Origin: Rhodobacteraceae bacterium Alg231-04
GTDB lineage: Bacteria > Pseudomonadota > Alphaproteobacteria > Rhodobacterales > Rhodobacteraceae
Assembly: GCA_900143635.1 (NCBI GenBank)
Contig: FREY01000003.1
Span: 62,001-126,000, forward strand
Direction of reading: 5' to 3'
DNA: 64,000 nt
The notes under the pieces: model-generated
What the model was told of the DNA's origin: nothing
What the model saw: the letters and a program-made list of their open reading frames with translations, nothing else
The model's database searches: none
Position numbers and translations under genes: made by a program
Shown here: in pieces, positions 35,847 through 46,691 of the stretch
Position numbering within the stretch: the stretch's first letter is position 1
Layout: each line of letters begins with the position of its first letter

Positions 35847-36902
35847 TTAAGAAATGCGAATGCGTGGGTTGAGGTAGACATAGCCGATATCGGAAATCAG
35901 CTGGGTGAACAGAACCACCACGACCGAGACCACCGAAACGGCCAGAAGAAGGTCGATGTCATTGTTGCCTGCGGCCTGCACCAGAACCCAGCCAAAGCCC
36001 TTGTAGTTGAACAGGGTCTCAACGATCACAACGCCGTTCAGCAGCCAGGGGATCTGCAACATGATAACGGTGAAAGGCGCGATCAGCGCATTGCGCAGGG
36101 CGTGTTTCAGCACGATGTTATGAAAGCTCACACCCTTGAGACGGGCGGTGCGGATATATTGCGCCGTCATCACCTCGGTCATCGAGGCGCGGGTCATGCG
36201 CGCGATATAGCCCATGCCGTAAAGCGCAATGGTGATCACCGGCAGGGTGAAGTTTTCAAAGGTCGGATTGTCCATCGCCGAGGTCGCGGTGCCCTTGAAC
36301 CACTTCAGCCCGACAGTGGAGGAGGTGAAGACCGCGATGAAGATCACGCCTGACACATATTCCGGTGTTGCCGTGGTCACGATGGAGACGGTCGACAGCG
36401 ACCGGTCCATGGCAGAGCCTTCGCGCATGCCGGCAAGGATGCCAATGATCAGCGCCGATGGCACCATCACAATCATCACCCACATCATCAAATAGCCGGT
36501 ATTGCCCAGACGTTTGGAAATGATACCGCTGACGTCCTCCTTGAAAACCGTCGACTTCCCCCAATTTCCCTGGATGATGCCGCACAGGCTGGTGGCGTTG
36601 GCGGCCTCTTCAGCCGTGACAGAGCCGCGAATGCAGCGGCCGGTGACCATGCCCTCGTCATCGGTATAGGTCCAACCGGGAACCACCCCCAGCCATTGGC
36701 CGTACTTAACTGGCATCGACCCTATGTAGCCGTTTTTATCCAGCCAGCTTTCCACGGCTTCGTCGCTCATGCGAAAGTTGCCTTGGGTCTTGGCTAGTTT
36801 TTCGAGGTTTGGATATAGGTTGGTGAGTGTGAAGACGATGAACGTCAGGCACAAGGCCGTCAGTAGCATCACACCGCTTCGACGCAATATGAACAGTCCC
36901 AT
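35847..36902 (-). CDS. ABC importer permease, DppB-like
   Basis: A 351-residue permease with an N-terminal helix (SGVMLLTALCLTFIVFTLTNL), a periplasmic loop (about 30-120) that includes two Cys (GRCIRGS and SLCGIIQG), and a BPD_transp_1 domain with five helices. The EAA loop is RTARLKGVSFHNIVLKHALRN. It forms a heterodimer with the extended DppC-like subunit. The gene lies 131 bp after the binding-protein gene, with a terminator between. Confidence 0.92.
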   Translation of the reverse strand: MGLFILRRSGVMLLTALCLTFIVFTLTNLYPNLEKLAKTQGNFRMSDEAVESWLDKNGYIGSMPVKYGQWLGVVPGWTYTDDEGMVTGRCIRGSVTAEEAANATSLCGIIQGNWGKSTVFKEDVSGIISKRLGNTGYLMMWVMIVMVPSALIIGILAGMREGSAMDRSLSTVSIVTTATPEYVSGVIFIAVFTSSTVGLKWFKGTATSAMDNPTFENFTLPVITIALYGMGYIARMTRASMTEVMTAQYIRTARLKGVSFHNIVLKHALRNALIAPFTVIMLQIPWLLNGVVIVETLFNYKGFGWVLVQAAGNNDIDLLLAVSVVSVVVVLFTQLISDIGYVYLNPRIRIS

Positions 36903-36972
36903 TTGGTTCCCTGTCAGTCTGGCAACAGCGGGGCCCTTGCTGCGCGTGGGCCTTCTGTTTGTGCTGGTGCGG

Positions 36973-37006
36973 AAAAAAAAGCTGCCCCCTTCAGATAGGG
37001 GACAGC
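36973..37006 (-). terminator. Internal terminator between binding-protein and permease genes
   Basis: On the minus strand GCTGTCCCCT pairs with AGGGGGCAGC (one mismatch), followed by eight T. It lies 27 bp after the binding-protein stop and upstream of the permeases. Partial read-through would give far more binding protein than permease, as is common for such transporters. Confidence 0.75.
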
Positions 37007-37033
37007 CCTGTTTTCAAATGGCCAAAGCCACGA

Positions 37034-38698
37034 TTAGGCTGCCCAGCCCCACTTGTAGTGGTGGTGCTCATAGGACACGTGCATGTCGAGACCAACCAGG
37101 CCTTCTTTGGAATGGCGGTAGATCGAGCGCCAGTAAGGCTGAACTGTAACGCCTTCTTCCTGGATAAGCGCCTGGCCTTTCTTGGAGATCTCGCGGCGCT
37201 TATCTGCGTCAGCGATGGACAGAGCTTCTGCCAACAGGGCATCAAACTCGGCATTTTCCCAGCCAAATTCGTTCCAGGCCTCACCAGATTTATAGGCAAG
37301 GGACCAGATCTGCACGCCAAGCGGGCGGTGGTTCCAGTTGGTCGAGGAGAAGGGATACTTCGCCCAGTCGTTCCAGAAGGTGGAACCCGGCAGAACGGTC
37401 CGCTTCACCTTGAAGCCCGCGTCACGCAGCTGTGCCGCAACTGCGTCGGTGGTGTTTTTGCGCCAGTCATCGTCGATCGACAGGATTTCATGTTCGAAAT
37501 CCATCATGCCGGCTTCTTCCATCAGCGCGCGTGCGGCTTCAGGATCAACCTTCTGCGGTGGCAGTTCGGCATATTCCGGATGGATCGGGCCAACATGGTG
37601 GTTTTCGGCTGTCTCTCCGCGACCGCCGTACCCCAGTTCCAGACAGATGGAGTTATCAACCGCCATCTGCAACGCCTGACGAACGCGTTTGTCCGCATAG
37701 GGTTTCTTGCCGTCGATCTCAGCCAGCTGGTTCGGGCGGATTACGATGGAGTTCATGGTGACAGCTTCGGATTTCACATAGCCAAGGCTATCAAGCACGT
37801 CGATGAATTCACCCACGGTCTCATAGAGCGTATCCACTTCGTCGGATTCTAGCGCCGCCATCCAGGAAGATGGGTCGGTTCCGAAGTCGGTGTATACGAT
37901 ACGGTCAAGCGCCGGGCGGCCAAATACTGCTTCACCCCACCACGTGTGATCCTCGGCGCGGTCCAGCGCGGCTTGGACTCCCACTTCCAGCAGTGTCAGC
38001 TTGTAAGGGCCGGTACCGATATTCTGAAGGAAATCTTCGGTTTGGAAGCTGGAGTGAACAATTGCCGCCGGATAATCGGACATGCCGGCAATGAGCGAAA
38101 TGTCAGGCGAAGGCAGGTTCAGGCGGACAGTGTGGCTGTCGACAATTTCGATTGAACCTTCGATTGCCTTTGAGCTGTCGGCATCAATCAGGGTTCCAAA
38201 CCGGCCGGCCATGGAGTTGCCCTCAAGGCCCTTGTCACACCAGCCTTCGATATTGCGCGCAACATCTTCTGCGGTGAAGTCATCGCCGTTGCTCCACTTT
38301 ACGCCCGGGCGAACGTTCAGAGTGTAGGTGGTGGCGTCTTCGTTGACTTCCCAGCTCTCCAGCAGCATACCGCGGAAGGTGCCGTCAGAGTTGTATTCGA
38401 CCAGGTATTCAAGGGTACCACGCGTTTGGTTGCCCAACTGTGACCAGTCATAGGTGCGCGGGTCCTTCAGGGCCCGTACTTCCTGCTGCATGCGCAGAGT
38501 GCCGCCTTGCTGCATCTCTGTGGCAGCCTGAACAGGGGCCTGCAGACCGATCATTCCGTAAGCAGCGGCCGAGGTCACGCCGAGCATGGTGGCGCGGGCC
38601 AGAAACTCGCGGCGGTCCAATTTGCCGACGTTGACTTCTTCGGCGTGCATTTCTGCTGCCCAGTGCACTGGCTTACCGTTGATTGTTTCTTTTGTCAT
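37034..38698 (-). CDS. Solute-binding protein of a peptide-type ABC importer (SBP family 5)
   Basis: A 554-residue periplasmic protein. The N-terminus holds a twin-arginine motif ([14 protein letters not shown] at 29-30) and a hydrophobic h-region ending near QAPVQAA, so it is predicted to leave by the Tat route. Landmarks of family 5 are [31 protein letters not shown] and the lobe hinge further on. Ligands of the family include di- and oligopeptides, opines and glycosides; none can be chosen here. GGGAG precedes the start. It is first in the operon. Confidence 0.92.
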   Translation of the reverse strand: MTKETINGKPVHWAAEMHAEEVNVGKLDRREFLARATMLGVTSAAAYGMIGLQAPVQAATEMQQGGTLRMQQEVRALKDPRTYDWSQLGNQTRGTLEYLVEYNSDGTFRGMLLESWEVNEDATTYTLNVRPGVKWSNGDDFTAEDVARNIEGWCDKGLEGNSMAGRFGTLIDADSSKAIEGSIEIVDSHTVRLNLPSPDISLIAGMSDYPAAIVHSSFQTEDFLQNIGTGPYKLTLLEVGVQAALDRAEDHTWWGEAVFGRPALDRIVYTDFGTDPSSWMAALESDEVDTLYETVGEFIDVLDSLGYVKSEAVTMNSIVIRPNQLAEIDGKKPYADKRVRQALQMAVDNSICLELGYGGRGETAENHHVGPIHPEYAELPPQKVDPEAARALMEEAGMMDFEHEILSIDDDWRKNTTDAVAAQLRDAGFKVKRTVLPGSTFWNDWAKYPFSSTNWNHRPLGVQIWSLAYKSGEAWNEFGWENAEFDALLAEALSIADADKRREISKKGQALIQEEGVTVQPYWRSIYRHSKEGLVGLDMHVSYEHHHYKWGWAA

Positions 38699-38983
38699 TT
38701 AAGTCTCCCTGTTGCGCCAAAGGGTTGAGATGGCTCGTTCCCGGCAGCGGTAGTTACTGCGGGTCAGGCCAAGTCAGGCGCTAGATTAGTTTTTTCGTAT
38801 TCCCATAGATGCATTCCGCCCGATAACGGGTGGTACGTCAATGCATAGGATCGACATTTGGGGGCAAAATTGCGACATTTCGGGTGTCGTTAACTGCGCA
38901 TCTGGGGCAAGTGCCGCCAAGCCTGCGGCGTGATCCGGTTGGCGTCTCATTGCGAGCCCAGGTCAGAACCTGAATTATATGTC

Positions 38984-39802
38984 CTATTTGTTCTTCGCCT
39001 GCTTGCGCAGTTTGCTTGGCGTCTGACCCGAATGCTGGCTGATGAAACGGGTGAAATAGGCCGCACTGCCAAAGCCCAGAAGATCGGCGATTTCACGCAT
39101 CGGCAGGTCCGACTGAACCAGCAGACGACGGGCCTCGTGGTACTGGCGTTCGGTCAGTAGCGAGGCGGCTGTCTTGCCGGTTTCGGCTTTGCAGACGCGA
39201 GTCAGATGGGTCGGCGTGACGTCCAGCGCTGCGGCGTGGTCGGCCATGCTGATGCCGGTCTTGTAATGTTCGACGACCCTGGCGCAATAGGCTGCGGACA
39301 GGCGCCGCGCGGCGCTGCGACGGCCGGCGGTCAGCTCGGCCGCATGGATTTCACGGCGCAGCCAGATCCCGGCCAGCTCGCCATAGGCCTGTGTTGCCCG
39401 GTGCCAAAGCGCGGCGCGGGCCTCCTGCTCGCGGTAGAGGGACTCGAATATTCCGGTCAGCGCGGTCTGTTCCGCAACTTCGGTGACACGCAGGTGGTGC
39501 GGCTTGCGCGGCAGGGCCAGCGCATTGTTGCCCGGCACCTGGAGTACATGGCCAAAGCAATTGCGCCCCAGTTCAAGGGCAAACAAGCTGCCCGCCGGAA
39601 CAAATAGTGCGTTATGGGCGCTGAAGCCGCGACGGCTGCCATCGACCAGCGCCAGACCCTGGCCACGTGTCAGCCAGATCAGCAGGCTACTCTGCCTATG
39701 GTGGGCCAAAGATAGCTCCCAGTCCCCCTCAGGGGCCAGCTGTTTCAGGGGGGAAACCGAGATTTCCTCAACGGGGCTTGGGTCGTAGGGCATTTGATTC
39801 AA
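38984..39802 (-). CDS. AraC-family transcriptional regulator
   Basis: A 272-residue regulator. The N-terminal half is a cupin-like sensor domain with the segments LIWLTRGQGLALVDGSRRG and HNALFVPAGSLFALELG. The C-terminal AraC domain (about 170-270) has two helix-turn-helix units: MADHAAALDVTPTHLTRVCK and MREIADLLGFGSAAYFTRFI. It lies 285 bp upstream of the transporter operon on the same strand. This places it as a candidate regulator of the importer, but that is inference. The 285 bp hold no further gene. Confidence 0.88.
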   Translation of the reverse strand: MNQMPYDPSPVEEISVSPLKQLAPEGDWELSLAHHRQSSLLIWLTRGQGLALVDGSRRGFSAHNALFVPAGSLFALELGRNCFGHVLQVPGNNALALPRKPHHLRVTEVAEQTALTGIFESLYREQEARAALWHRATQAYGELAGIWLRREIHAAELTAGRRSAARRLSAAYCARVVEHYKTGISMADHAAALDVTPTHLTRVCKAETGKTAASLLTERQYHEARRLLVQSDLPMREIADLLGFGSAAYFTRFISQHSGQTPSKLRKQAKNK

Positions 39803-39899
39803 TTATTTTAAAATGGATATATCTGGCGCAAATGCGCAGACTTGTTTGATTCGTACAAGATATTAATCGCCCTATGCGAGAATCGAAACATGGGCCGGG

Positions 39900-40760
39900 T
39901 CACGGTAAAGCAACTTTCCGCCAGTCTTTCATATTGGACCGGAACCAAGTTCTTTGCCGCTTGGCATATCTGCGGGTGGCGATCGCCGCTTTTTCGCAGG
40001 TCTCCTCGCGGCTGTAGTCGCCGCCAAGATGTGCCATCAGTTCAGGCACACCGATGGCCCGGCACGAGGGCAGGGCCGGATCGTATCGGGGCAGCATCGC
40101 CTGTGCTTCCTCCAGGGCGCCGGACTCCATCATGGTGGCAAAGCGCAGCCTGATCCGTTGTTCCAGCCAGTCCTTATCCGCGTCCAGAACAAAGGCAGCG
40201 CAGGCCGAGATCGGCAGCAGTGGCGGCGGGGTATCCGCCTGCCAGGCAGCCAGCCCGCGGCCGGTGGCGCGCTGTACCTCCCAGGCGCGCTGAACCCTTG
40301 CGCGGTTCGCCATATCGATACGGGCCGCCGTGTCCGCATCAAGATCGGCCCGCAATGCATCAAGGTGCATCTCATCGGCAGTGCGGCGAATCTCGGCTGG
40401 GGTGGCGGGGATATCCGCCATGCCTTCGGTCAGTGTTTTGAAATAGAGGCCGGTGCCGCCGGTGATAATGGGGCGCGGGCCGTTGTCCAGCAGCGCCCTG
40501 ACATCCCGCAGCCAGTGCCCGGCTGAATAGGTCGCGTCATAGGGCAGGTGACCATAGAGCGCATGGGGCGCGCGCGCTTCCTCGGCAGCAGAGGGGCGGG
40601 CGGTGACCACCCGCCAGCAATCATAGACCTGACTGGCATCGGCATTGACGATCACCCCGCCCTGTTGTTCGGCGATCTCAAGCGCCAGTGCCGACTTGCC
40701 CGAGGCCGTGGGGCCGGCGATCAACACCGGCATGTCGGGGGAAATTCCGCTGGGTATCAT
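39900..40760 (-). CDS. miaA: tRNA dimethylallyltransferase
   Basis: A 286-residue enzyme with the P-loop GPTASGKS (16-23), the NADASQVY segment, the DxR-type catalytic region and [12 protein letters not shown]. It adds dimethylallyl to A37 of tRNAs reading U-starting codons. Slightly shorter than E. coli MiaA and without its C-terminal extension. Divergent from pyrH with 127 bp between starts, a shared promoter region. Confidence 0.93.
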   Translation of the reverse strand: MIPSGISPDMPVLIAGPTASGKSALALEIAEQQGGVIVNADASQVYDCWRVVTARPSAAEEARAPHALYGHLPYDATYSAGHWLRDVRALLDNGPRPIITGGTGLYFKTLTEGMADIPATPAEIRRTADEMHLDALRADLDADTAARIDMANRARVQRAWEVQRATGRGLAAWQADTPPPLLPISACAAFVLDADKDWLEQRIRLRFATMMESGALEEAQAMLPRYDPALPSCRAIGVPELMAHLGGDYSREETCEKAAIATRRYAKRQRTWFRSNMKDWRKVALP

Positions 40761-40887
40761 CTTTTGCCTTCTGTTTCGCTGGGCTTGCCAGAAATTCCTG
40801 CGGAAACCCTGTCACACCGCATTGAACATGGGCGCGAATTCCGTCATTTTGCCCGGAAATTAACCCCGACAACCTGCGGAGCGCAAC

Positions 40888-41634
40888 ATGCCCGAAACAG
40901 TCGAAACGCCGAACACCACGTCGGCGCCCTCCTATAACCGAGTCATGCTCAAGATTTCTGGTGAAGCGCTGATGGGCGATCAGGGCTTTGGCCTGCACCC
41001 GCCAACCGTGCAGCGCATCGCCCAGGAGGTGAAATCGGTTCACGATCTGGGTGTCGAGATTTGCCTGGTGATTGGTGGCGGCAATATTTTCCGGGGCCTC
41101 AGCGGCTCTGCGCAGGGGATGGAACGCACAACAGCCGATTACATGGGCATGCTGGCGACCGTGATGAACGCGCTCGGCGTTCAGTCCGCGCTTGAGGAAA
41201 TCGGCGTCTTCACCCGGGTGATCTCGGCGATCCGCATGGATGAGGTGGCAGAGCCCTATATCCGCCGCCGCGCCGTGCGCCACCTTGAGAAAAAGCGGGT
41301 CTGCATCTTTGCGGCCGGCACCGGAAACCCCTATTTCACCACCGATACCGCGGCCACGCTGCGGGCCAATGAAATGGCCTGCGAGGCGATCTTCATGGGT
41401 AAGAACGGTGTTGATGGCGTCTACGACAAAGATCCCAAAGAGCACGACGATGCGGTGCGTTACGACTCGATCAGCTATGATGACGTGCTGACCAAGCGGC
41501 TGCGCGTCATGGACGCCAGCGCCATTGCTTTGGCGCGCGACAACAACCTGCCTCTGATCGTCTTTGGCCTGGACGAACCGGGCGGCTTCCGCGGCGTGCT
41601 GTCCGGCGAAGGGACCTTTACCAAGGTTCTGTGA
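40888..41634 (+). CDS. pyrH: UMP kinase
   Basis: A 248-residue hexameric kinase. [38 protein letters not shown] and [15 protein letters not shown] are family signatures in order. It makes UDP from UMP. GCGGAG lies ahead of the ATG. A perfect nine-base hairpin stem GCACCGACC/GGTCGGTGC (41660-41692) follows the stop but has no T tract. The 275 bp to frr hold no other gene; tsf and rpsB, often upstream, are not present. Confidence 0.95.
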   Translation: MPETVETPNTTSAPSYNRVMLKISGEALMGDQGFGLHPPTVQRIAQEVKSVHDLGVEICLVIGGGNIFRGLSGSAQGMERTTADYMGMLATVMNALGVQSALEEIGVFTRVISAIRMDEVAEPYIRRRAVRHLEKKRVCIFAAGTGNPYFTTDTAATLRANEMACEAIFMGKNGVDGVYDKDPKEHDDAVRYDSISYDDVLTKRLRVMDASAIALARDNNLPLIVFGLDEPGGFRGVLSGEGTFTKVL

Positions 41635-41909
41635 TCAATTTCGATCTGCCCTTTGGCACCGACCGGAAAGGCCCATGCTCTTCTGGTCGGTGCGGTGCCC
41701 CGGTTGTTTGTGTCAGGCGTCTCTGCAGTGGTCACAAGCGGCGGTGATTTCGGCGCTTGCAGGGCATGGCTGTTTCATATGCCGCAAGTTCCTGCGATAC
41801 TGCATAAAACTGATTCAGCGGTTTGATCCCGCACAGGTTCTATGCGAAACGGTTGCATGGGGCACAAACGGCCCTGAAGAGCGGCCAGAACAAAAACAAG
41901 AGTAAACCC

Positions 41910-42473
41910 ATGTCTGATGACTTTATTCTCGATACCGATGACCTGCAGCGCCGCATGGATGGCGCCATTGCCAACCTGAAGACCGAATTTGCCTCGTTGC
42001 GCACGGGTCGTGCCTCGGCCTCGATGCTGGAGCCGGTGATGGTTGATGCCTATGGCAGCAAGACCCCGATCAACCAGGTCGGCACCGTCAACGTGCCCGA
42101 GCCGCGCATGGTCACCATCAATGTCTGGGACAAGGGCCTGGTCGGCAAGGTTGAAAAAGCCATCCGCGAAAGCGGTCTGGGCATCAACCCGCAGCTCAAC
42201 GGCACCATCATCATGCTGCCGATCCCCGAGCTGAACGAAGAACGCCGCCGCGAACTGACCAAAGTGGCCGGCAGCTACGCCGAACACGCCCGCGTTTCCA
42301 TGCGCAATGTGCGCCGCGACGGGATGGATCAGATCAAAAAGGCCAAGGCCGACGGCATGTCCGAGGACGATCAGAAGTTCTGGGAAGCCGAGGTGCAGGA
42401 ACTGACCGACAAGATGATCAAGGTCGTCGATACATCGCTTGAGACCAAGCAAGCCGAAATCATGCAGGTCTGA
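41910..42473 (+). CDS. frr: Ribosome recycling factor
   Basis: A 187-residue RRF of normal length, started at ATG 41910. The [20 protein letters not shown] segment and the hinge [17 protein letters not shown] are diagnostic, as is the C-terminal [27 protein letters not shown] helix (shortened here as visible landmarks only). It splits post-termination ribosomes with EF-G. The earlier in-frame ATG at 41823 adds unrelated residues. Confidence 0.95.
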   Translation: MSDDFILDTDDLQRRMDGAIANLKTEFASLRTGRASASMLEPVMVDAYGSKTPINQVGTVNVPEPRMVTINVWDKGLVGKVEKAIRESGLGINPQLNGTIIMLPIPELNEERRRELTKVAGSYAEHARVSMRNVRRDGMDQIKKAKADGMSEDDQKFWEAEVQELTDKMIKVVDTSLETKQAEIMQV

Positions 42474-42482
42474 TCCGGTCAG

Positions 42483-43229
42483 ATGACATCTGACACCGCT
42501 TCCGCAGCTTTGGACGGCGGCCCCGACAAGGGGCCACGCCACGTGGCAATCATCATGGATGGCAATGGCCGCTGGGCGCAGTCGCGCGGGCGGCCTCGGC
42601 TGTTTGGCCATCACGCGGGCGCCAAGCGGGTGCGTGAAGTTGTCGAATCCTGCCCGGATCTGGGCATCGAATACCTGACCATCTTTGCCTTTTCGACGGA
42701 AAACTGGAAACGCACCCAGGTTGAGGTCGCCGGCCTTATGAGCCTGTTCCGCCGCTACATCGCGAAAGAGATGAAAGCGCTGGCAGAACGGGATGTACGG
42801 GTGCGTTTCATCGGAGACCGGGTGAGGCTGGATGCCAAACTGCGTAAACTGATGGACCAGCTCGAAGAGGTGACGGCGAATAACCGCGGCACCAATCTGA
42901 CAATAGCCTTGAATTATGGCAGCCGTGACGAGGTCGCCCGCGCGACAAAGCGTCTGGCACGGGATGTGGCCGAAGGGCGGCTTGATCCGGACGATGTCGA
43001 TGAGGAAACCCTGCCCAAATACCTCGATACGCGGGTTTTGCCGGATCCCGATCTGGTGATCCGCACCAGCGGTGAGGCACGGATTTCGAACTTTCTGTTG
43101 TGGCAGTCGGCCTATGCAGAATATGAGTTCATCGATACTCTGTGGCCCGATTTCACCGGCACAGAACTGGCCCGGCTCTGCACCAAATACGGATCCCGCG
43201 ACCGTCGCTTTGGCGGGGTGAAAGCATGA
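42483..43229 (+). CDS. uppS: Undecaprenyl diphosphate synthase
   Basis: A 248-residue cis-prenyltransferase. The catalytic Asp is in VAIIMDGNGRWAQSRG, followed by FGHHAGAKRVREVVE, YLTIFAFSTENWKR and the C-terminal DLVIRTSGEARISNFLLWQ. It makes the C55 lipid carrier for peptidoglycan and polysaccharides. It lies 9 bp after frr and overlaps cdsA (ATGA). Confidence 0.95.
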   Translation: MTSDTASAALDGGPDKGPRHVAIIMDGNGRWAQSRGRPRLFGHHAGAKRVREVVESCPDLGIEYLTIFAFSTENWKRTQVEVAGLMSLFRRYIAKEMKALAERDVRVRFIGDRVRLDAKLRKLMDQLEEVTANNRGTNLTIALNYGSRDEVARATKRLARDVAEGRLDPDDVDEETLPKYLDTRVLPDPDLVIRTSGEARISNFLLWQSAYAEYEFIDTLWPDFTGTELARLCTKYGSRDRRFGGVKA

Positions 43230-44020
43230 GCAGCGCAAGCGGCCGGTGGGCCGATCTTCTGCCGCGTCTCGGTTCGGCTATCGTCATGCTGATTGTCGGC
43301 GCCTATGCGGTCTGGGCGGGCGGCGCTGTTTTCACAATCCTGATTGCGGCCTGCAGTGGCGGGATGATCTGGGAACTGACGCGCATGCTGGAGCCTGAAA
43401 ACCGGGCCGTGCAGCTGCAACTGGGAGGGCTGGTGGCCGTTGCGGTCTTGGCCGCGGCCTATGTGCCGGTTCAGTTTGTCCTGCCGATCCTGCTGGCGCC
43501 TGTCATGGCGGGGCGTAGCCAGCTGAGCGGCCATATGCGCGACTGGTTTTCCTATGCGCCTTGGGTGCTGCTGGCCGGTTTTGGCTTCATCTGGCTGCGC
43601 AATACGCTGGGGCCCAGCTGGTTGCTGTGGCTGATCGGCGTTGTCGTGGCCACGGATGTGGCCGGATATTTCGCCGGTAAAATCATTGGCGGGCCAAAAT
43701 TCTGGCCCCGCATCAGCCCCAAAAAGACATGGTCCGGCACCTCGGCCGGCTGGGTTGCCGCTGCGGTGGTCGGGGCGGTGTTTGCTGGCCAGACCGAGGC
43801 AGGATCTCTGCTGGTGGTCTTATCGGTTCTTGTTTCCTTTGCCAGCCAGCTCGGCGATGTCGCCGAAAGCGCGCTGAAACGTCGGACGGGGGTCAAGGAT
43901 TCCTCGGCTCTCATCCCCGGTCACGGTGGGTTGTTCGACCGTTTTGACGGGATGCTGGGGGCGTCGGCGATGATCCTTATCCTCATGCTGCTGGGAGCCC
44001 TGCCAAACGGGGTCGCATAA
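43226..44020 (+). CDS. cdsA: Phosphatidate cytidylyltransferase
   Basis: A 264-residue polytopic inner-membrane enzyme. The family signature SALKRRTGVKDSSALIPGHG with GLFDRFDGMLGA is intact, and ISPKKTWSGTSAGW precedes it. It forms CDP-diacylglycerol. The start overlaps uppS and the stop overlaps dxr (TAATG). Confidence 0.94.
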   Translation: MSSASGRWADLLPRLGSAIVMLIVGAYAVWAGGAVFTILIAACSGGMIWELTRMLEPENRAVQLQLGGLVAVAVLAAAYVPVQFVLPILLAPVMAGRSQLSGHMRDWFSYAPWVLLAGFGFIWLRNTLGPSWLLWLIGVVVATDVAGYFAGKIIGGPKFWPRISPKKTWSGTSAGWVAAAVVGAVFAGQTEAGSLLVVLSVLVSFASQLGDVAESALKRRTGVKDSSALIPGHGGLFDRFDGMLGASAMILILMLLGALPNGVA

Positions 44021-45192
44021 TGCGCAAAATATCTATTTTCGGAGCCACCGGATCGATCGGTCAGAACACCATTGATCTGATCCGCCGTGCGCCTGGCGAC
44101 TATGACACCGTGGCGCTGACCGGCGGTGGCAATATTGCCCGGCTTGCCGCCGACGCGATAGAGCTGCGGGCCGATGTGGCTGTCACCGCCTTTCCTAACC
44201 GTCTGGACGATCTGCGTGCCGCCCTTGCCGGATCCGATGTTGAGGCTGCGGCCGGGCCGGAAGCCCTGCTTGAGGCCGCCGCACGCCCTGCTGATTGGGT
44301 CATGTCCGCCATCATTGGCGCGGCCGGGCTGGCGCCGGGTCTGAAGGCACTGGAGCAGGGGGCGACGCTGGCGCTGGCCAATAAGGAATCGCTGGTCTGT
44401 GCCGGCCAGTTGCTGCTGAATACAGCGCGCCAGCACAACGCACGTATCCTTCCGGTCGACAGTGAACATTCCGCCGTATTCCAAGGCATGGTCGGCGAAA
44501 AGATCGATGAGGTGGAGCGGATCATCATCACCGCCTCTGGTGGTGCGTTCCGGGACTGGCCGCTGGAGGATCTGCCAAAGGCAAGCCTGGCGCAGGCCTC
44601 TTCCCATCCCAATTGGGACATGGGGCAGCGGATCACCATCGATTCCGCCTCGATGTTTAATAAGGCGCTGGAAGTCATTGAAACACGTGAATTCTTTGGT
44701 GTTTCTCCCAGTCAGATCGAGGTGCTTGTTCACCCGGAATCGCTGGTTCACGCCCTTGTCGGCTTTCGCGATGGCGCCCTGATGGCCCATGTGGGTGCAC
44801 CGGATATGCGCCATGCGATCGGCTATGCGCTGCACTGGCCCGAGCGGCGGGATCTGCCGGTTGCGCGGCTGGACCTTGCGCTGGCGGGCCAGCTGAATTT
44901 CCGCGCGCCCGAACAGGCCCGCTATCCGGCGCTGCGTCTGGCCTGGCAGGTGATGGAGCGTGGCGGCATGATGGGGGCTGTCTTCAATGCCGCCAAGGAA
45001 CGCGCGCTGGATCATTTCATCGCCGGGCAGTGCCGGTTCACCGATATGGCAGACACGGTTGCTGCGGTTCTGGAGCATATGGAGGCGCAATCCAGTCTCA
45101 TTGATGCCGCAATGACCCTTGATAACGTCTCGCAAGTGGACCATCTCGCCCGTAAGGGGGCTGATGATGTCCTGAAGCAACGGGCAGGGTAA
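44020..45192 (+). CDS. dxr: 1-deoxy-D-xylulose 5-phosphate reductoisomerase
   Basis: A 390-residue NADPH enzyme of the MEP isoprenoid pathway. ISIFGATGSIGQNTIDL is the cofactor motif; LANKESLVCAGQ, LPVDSEHSAVFQ (metal-binding Asp and Glu), TASGGAFRDWP and MFNKALEVIE are conserved. It supplies isoprenoid units used by the neighbour uppS. Confidence 0.95.
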   Translation: MRKISIFGATGSIGQNTIDLIRRAPGDYDTVALTGGGNIARLAADAIELRADVAVTAFPNRLDDLRAALAGSDVEAAAGPEALLEAAARPADWVMSAIIGAAGLAPGLKALEQGATLALANKESLVCAGQLLLNTARQHNARILPVDSEHSAVFQGMVGEKIDEVERIIITASGGAFRDWPLEDLPKASLAQASSHPNWDMGQRITIDSASMFNKALEVIETREFFGVSPSQIEVLVHPESLVHALVGFRDGALMAHVGAPDMRHAIGYALHWPERRDLPVARLDLALAGQLNFRAPEQARYPALRLAWQVMERGGMMGAVFNAAKERALDHFIAGQCRFTDMADTVAAVLEHMEAQSSLIDAAMTLDNVSQVDHLARKGADDVLKQRAG

Positions 45193-45196
45193 AGTT

Positions 45197-46546
45197 TTGG
45201 ACGTAATTTCTCTTCTTCCGCAGTTTGGAAGCTTTTTCTACACCGTGGTCACATTCGTGGTCGCCTTGTCCGTGATTGTGGCCGTGCATGAATATGGCCA
45301 TTACATTGTCGGTCGATGGTCCGGCATTCACGCCGAAGTCTTCTCCATCGGATTTGGCCCTGTTCTGTGGAGCCGCGTGGACAAGCGCGGCACCCGCTGG
45401 CAGATCGCGCTGCTGCCGTTTGGCGGCTATGTGCGCTTTCTGGGCGATGCGGATGCGGCCTCTGGGAAAGACAGCGCGGCGATGGAGGCGGCGCAGGCCG
45501 ATCCTGCCCACCTGCGCAGCACTATGCACGGCGCACCGCTCTGGGCGCGCTCTGCAACGGTTGTCGCCGGTCCTGTGTTCAACTTTGTTCTGTCTGCTCT
45601 TGTGTTTGCGGGTATTTTCCTGTCGTCCGGCACCGCGCGCGACCCGCTGACCGTGGGGGAATTGGACGCGACACCATGGCCCTCCGGCACGCTGCAGGCC
45701 GGCGATGAACTGCTGGCCATGGGCGGGGTGGACGTGCCGTCGCTGGACGATGCAGAGGGGTGGAGAACCTTCCGCGACTCCGTGCCCCTGCAGGATTTGC
45801 TGAGCTACCGGGTTGGCCGCGATGGCACTGAGATGGAAATCGAAGGCCCCTATCCCTGGCCCTCGTTGGTGCAAAGCATTGCACCGCGCAGCGCTGCCGT
45901 CAGCGCAGGTCTGCAGCCGGGGGATGCCATTGTTGGTATCGACGGGCATCAGATTTTTGCATTTGATCAGCTGAAAGACGCAGTCGAAGGCGGCGAGGGC
46001 ATGCCGATGGAGCTCACGGTCATGCGGGACGGGCGCGAAATGTCCCTGACCCTGACGCCGCGACCCACGGATGAGCCGCAGGCTGATGGCGGTTTTGCCA
46101 CCCAATGGCGGATCGGTATTGGCGGCGGTATGGTTATCACCCCGGCGAAGGAGTCGATCGGGATCGTCAAGGCGCTGACCGGCGGGGTCACGCAGGTCTG
46201 GACGGTGATCGAAACCTCGCTCTCTGGTCTGAAACACATGATCATCGGCAATATCAGCACCTGTAACCTGTCCGGACCGATTGGTATCGCCGAGACCTCC
46301 GGAACAATGGCCAGCCAGGGGCTGATCAGCTTCATTACCTTCATTGCCGTTCTGTCGACAGCGGTAGGGATGCTCAACCTGTTCCCGATACCGGCGCTGG
46401 ATGGCGGCCATTTGATGTTCTATGCCTATGAGGCAGTGACCGGCCGCCCGCCCAACGACAAGATCATGCGCCTGCTGATGACCCTCGGGATTGCCGCAAT
46501 CCTGTCGCTTATGCTGTTCTCACTCAGCAATGATATCTTCTGCTGA
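45197..46546 (+). CDS. rseP: Site-2 intramembrane protease RseP
   Basis: A 449-residue zinc protease. HEYGH (31-35) lies in the first helix, FGGYVRFLGDADA follows, PDZ domains fill the centre (about 130-330), and FPIPALDGGHLMFYAYEA carries the third zinc ligand. It cuts anti-sigma factors and leftover signal peptides. The start is TTG 45197. A hairpin at 46557-46578 follows without a T tract, so transcription may continue. Confidence 0.93.
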   Translation: MDVISLLPQFGSFFYTVVTFVVALSVIVAVHEYGHYIVGRWSGIHAEVFSIGFGPVLWSRVDKRGTRWQIALLPFGGYVRFLGDADAASGKDSAAMEAAQADPAHLRSTMHGAPLWARSATVVAGPVFNFVLSALVFAGIFLSSGTARDPLTVGELDATPWPSGTLQAGDELLAMGGVDVPSLDDAEGWRTFRDSVPLQDLLSYRVGRDGTEMEIEGPYPWPSLVQSIAPRSAAVSAGLQPGDAIVGIDGHQIFAFDQLKDAVEGGEGMPMELTVMRDGREMSLTLTPRPTDEPQADGGFATQWRIGIGGGMVITPAKESIGIVKALTGGVTQVWTVIETSLSGLKHMIIGNISTCNLSGPIGIAETSGTMASQGLISFITFIAVLSTAVGMLNLFPIPALDGGHLMFYAYEAVTGRPPNDKIMRLLMTLGIAAILSLMLFSLSNDIFC

Positions 46547-46691
46547 TCAGCCATTAGGGGCGGCCCTTTTGCCGCCCCGAACCTGCCCAAGTTCCGCCAT
46601 AATACGCAGTTAGAGTTTTCTTCATGAATTGGGCCGTGATCCGTTTTCCTGAACCGGACCCGCGGTGCGTTGCGAAGAAGAGGTAACAACA

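Noticed and set aside
34284-36353. 689-codon plus-strand frame opposite the ABC permease
   Set aside because: The His/Gln/Asp-rich translation is typical of the reverse of a membrane protein gene; the minus strand encodes complete permease motifs.
41660-41692. Hairpin after pyrH as rho-independent terminator or riboswitch
   Set aside because: The nine-base stem is perfect, but the loop is long and no T tract follows; no known riboswitch pattern is visible.
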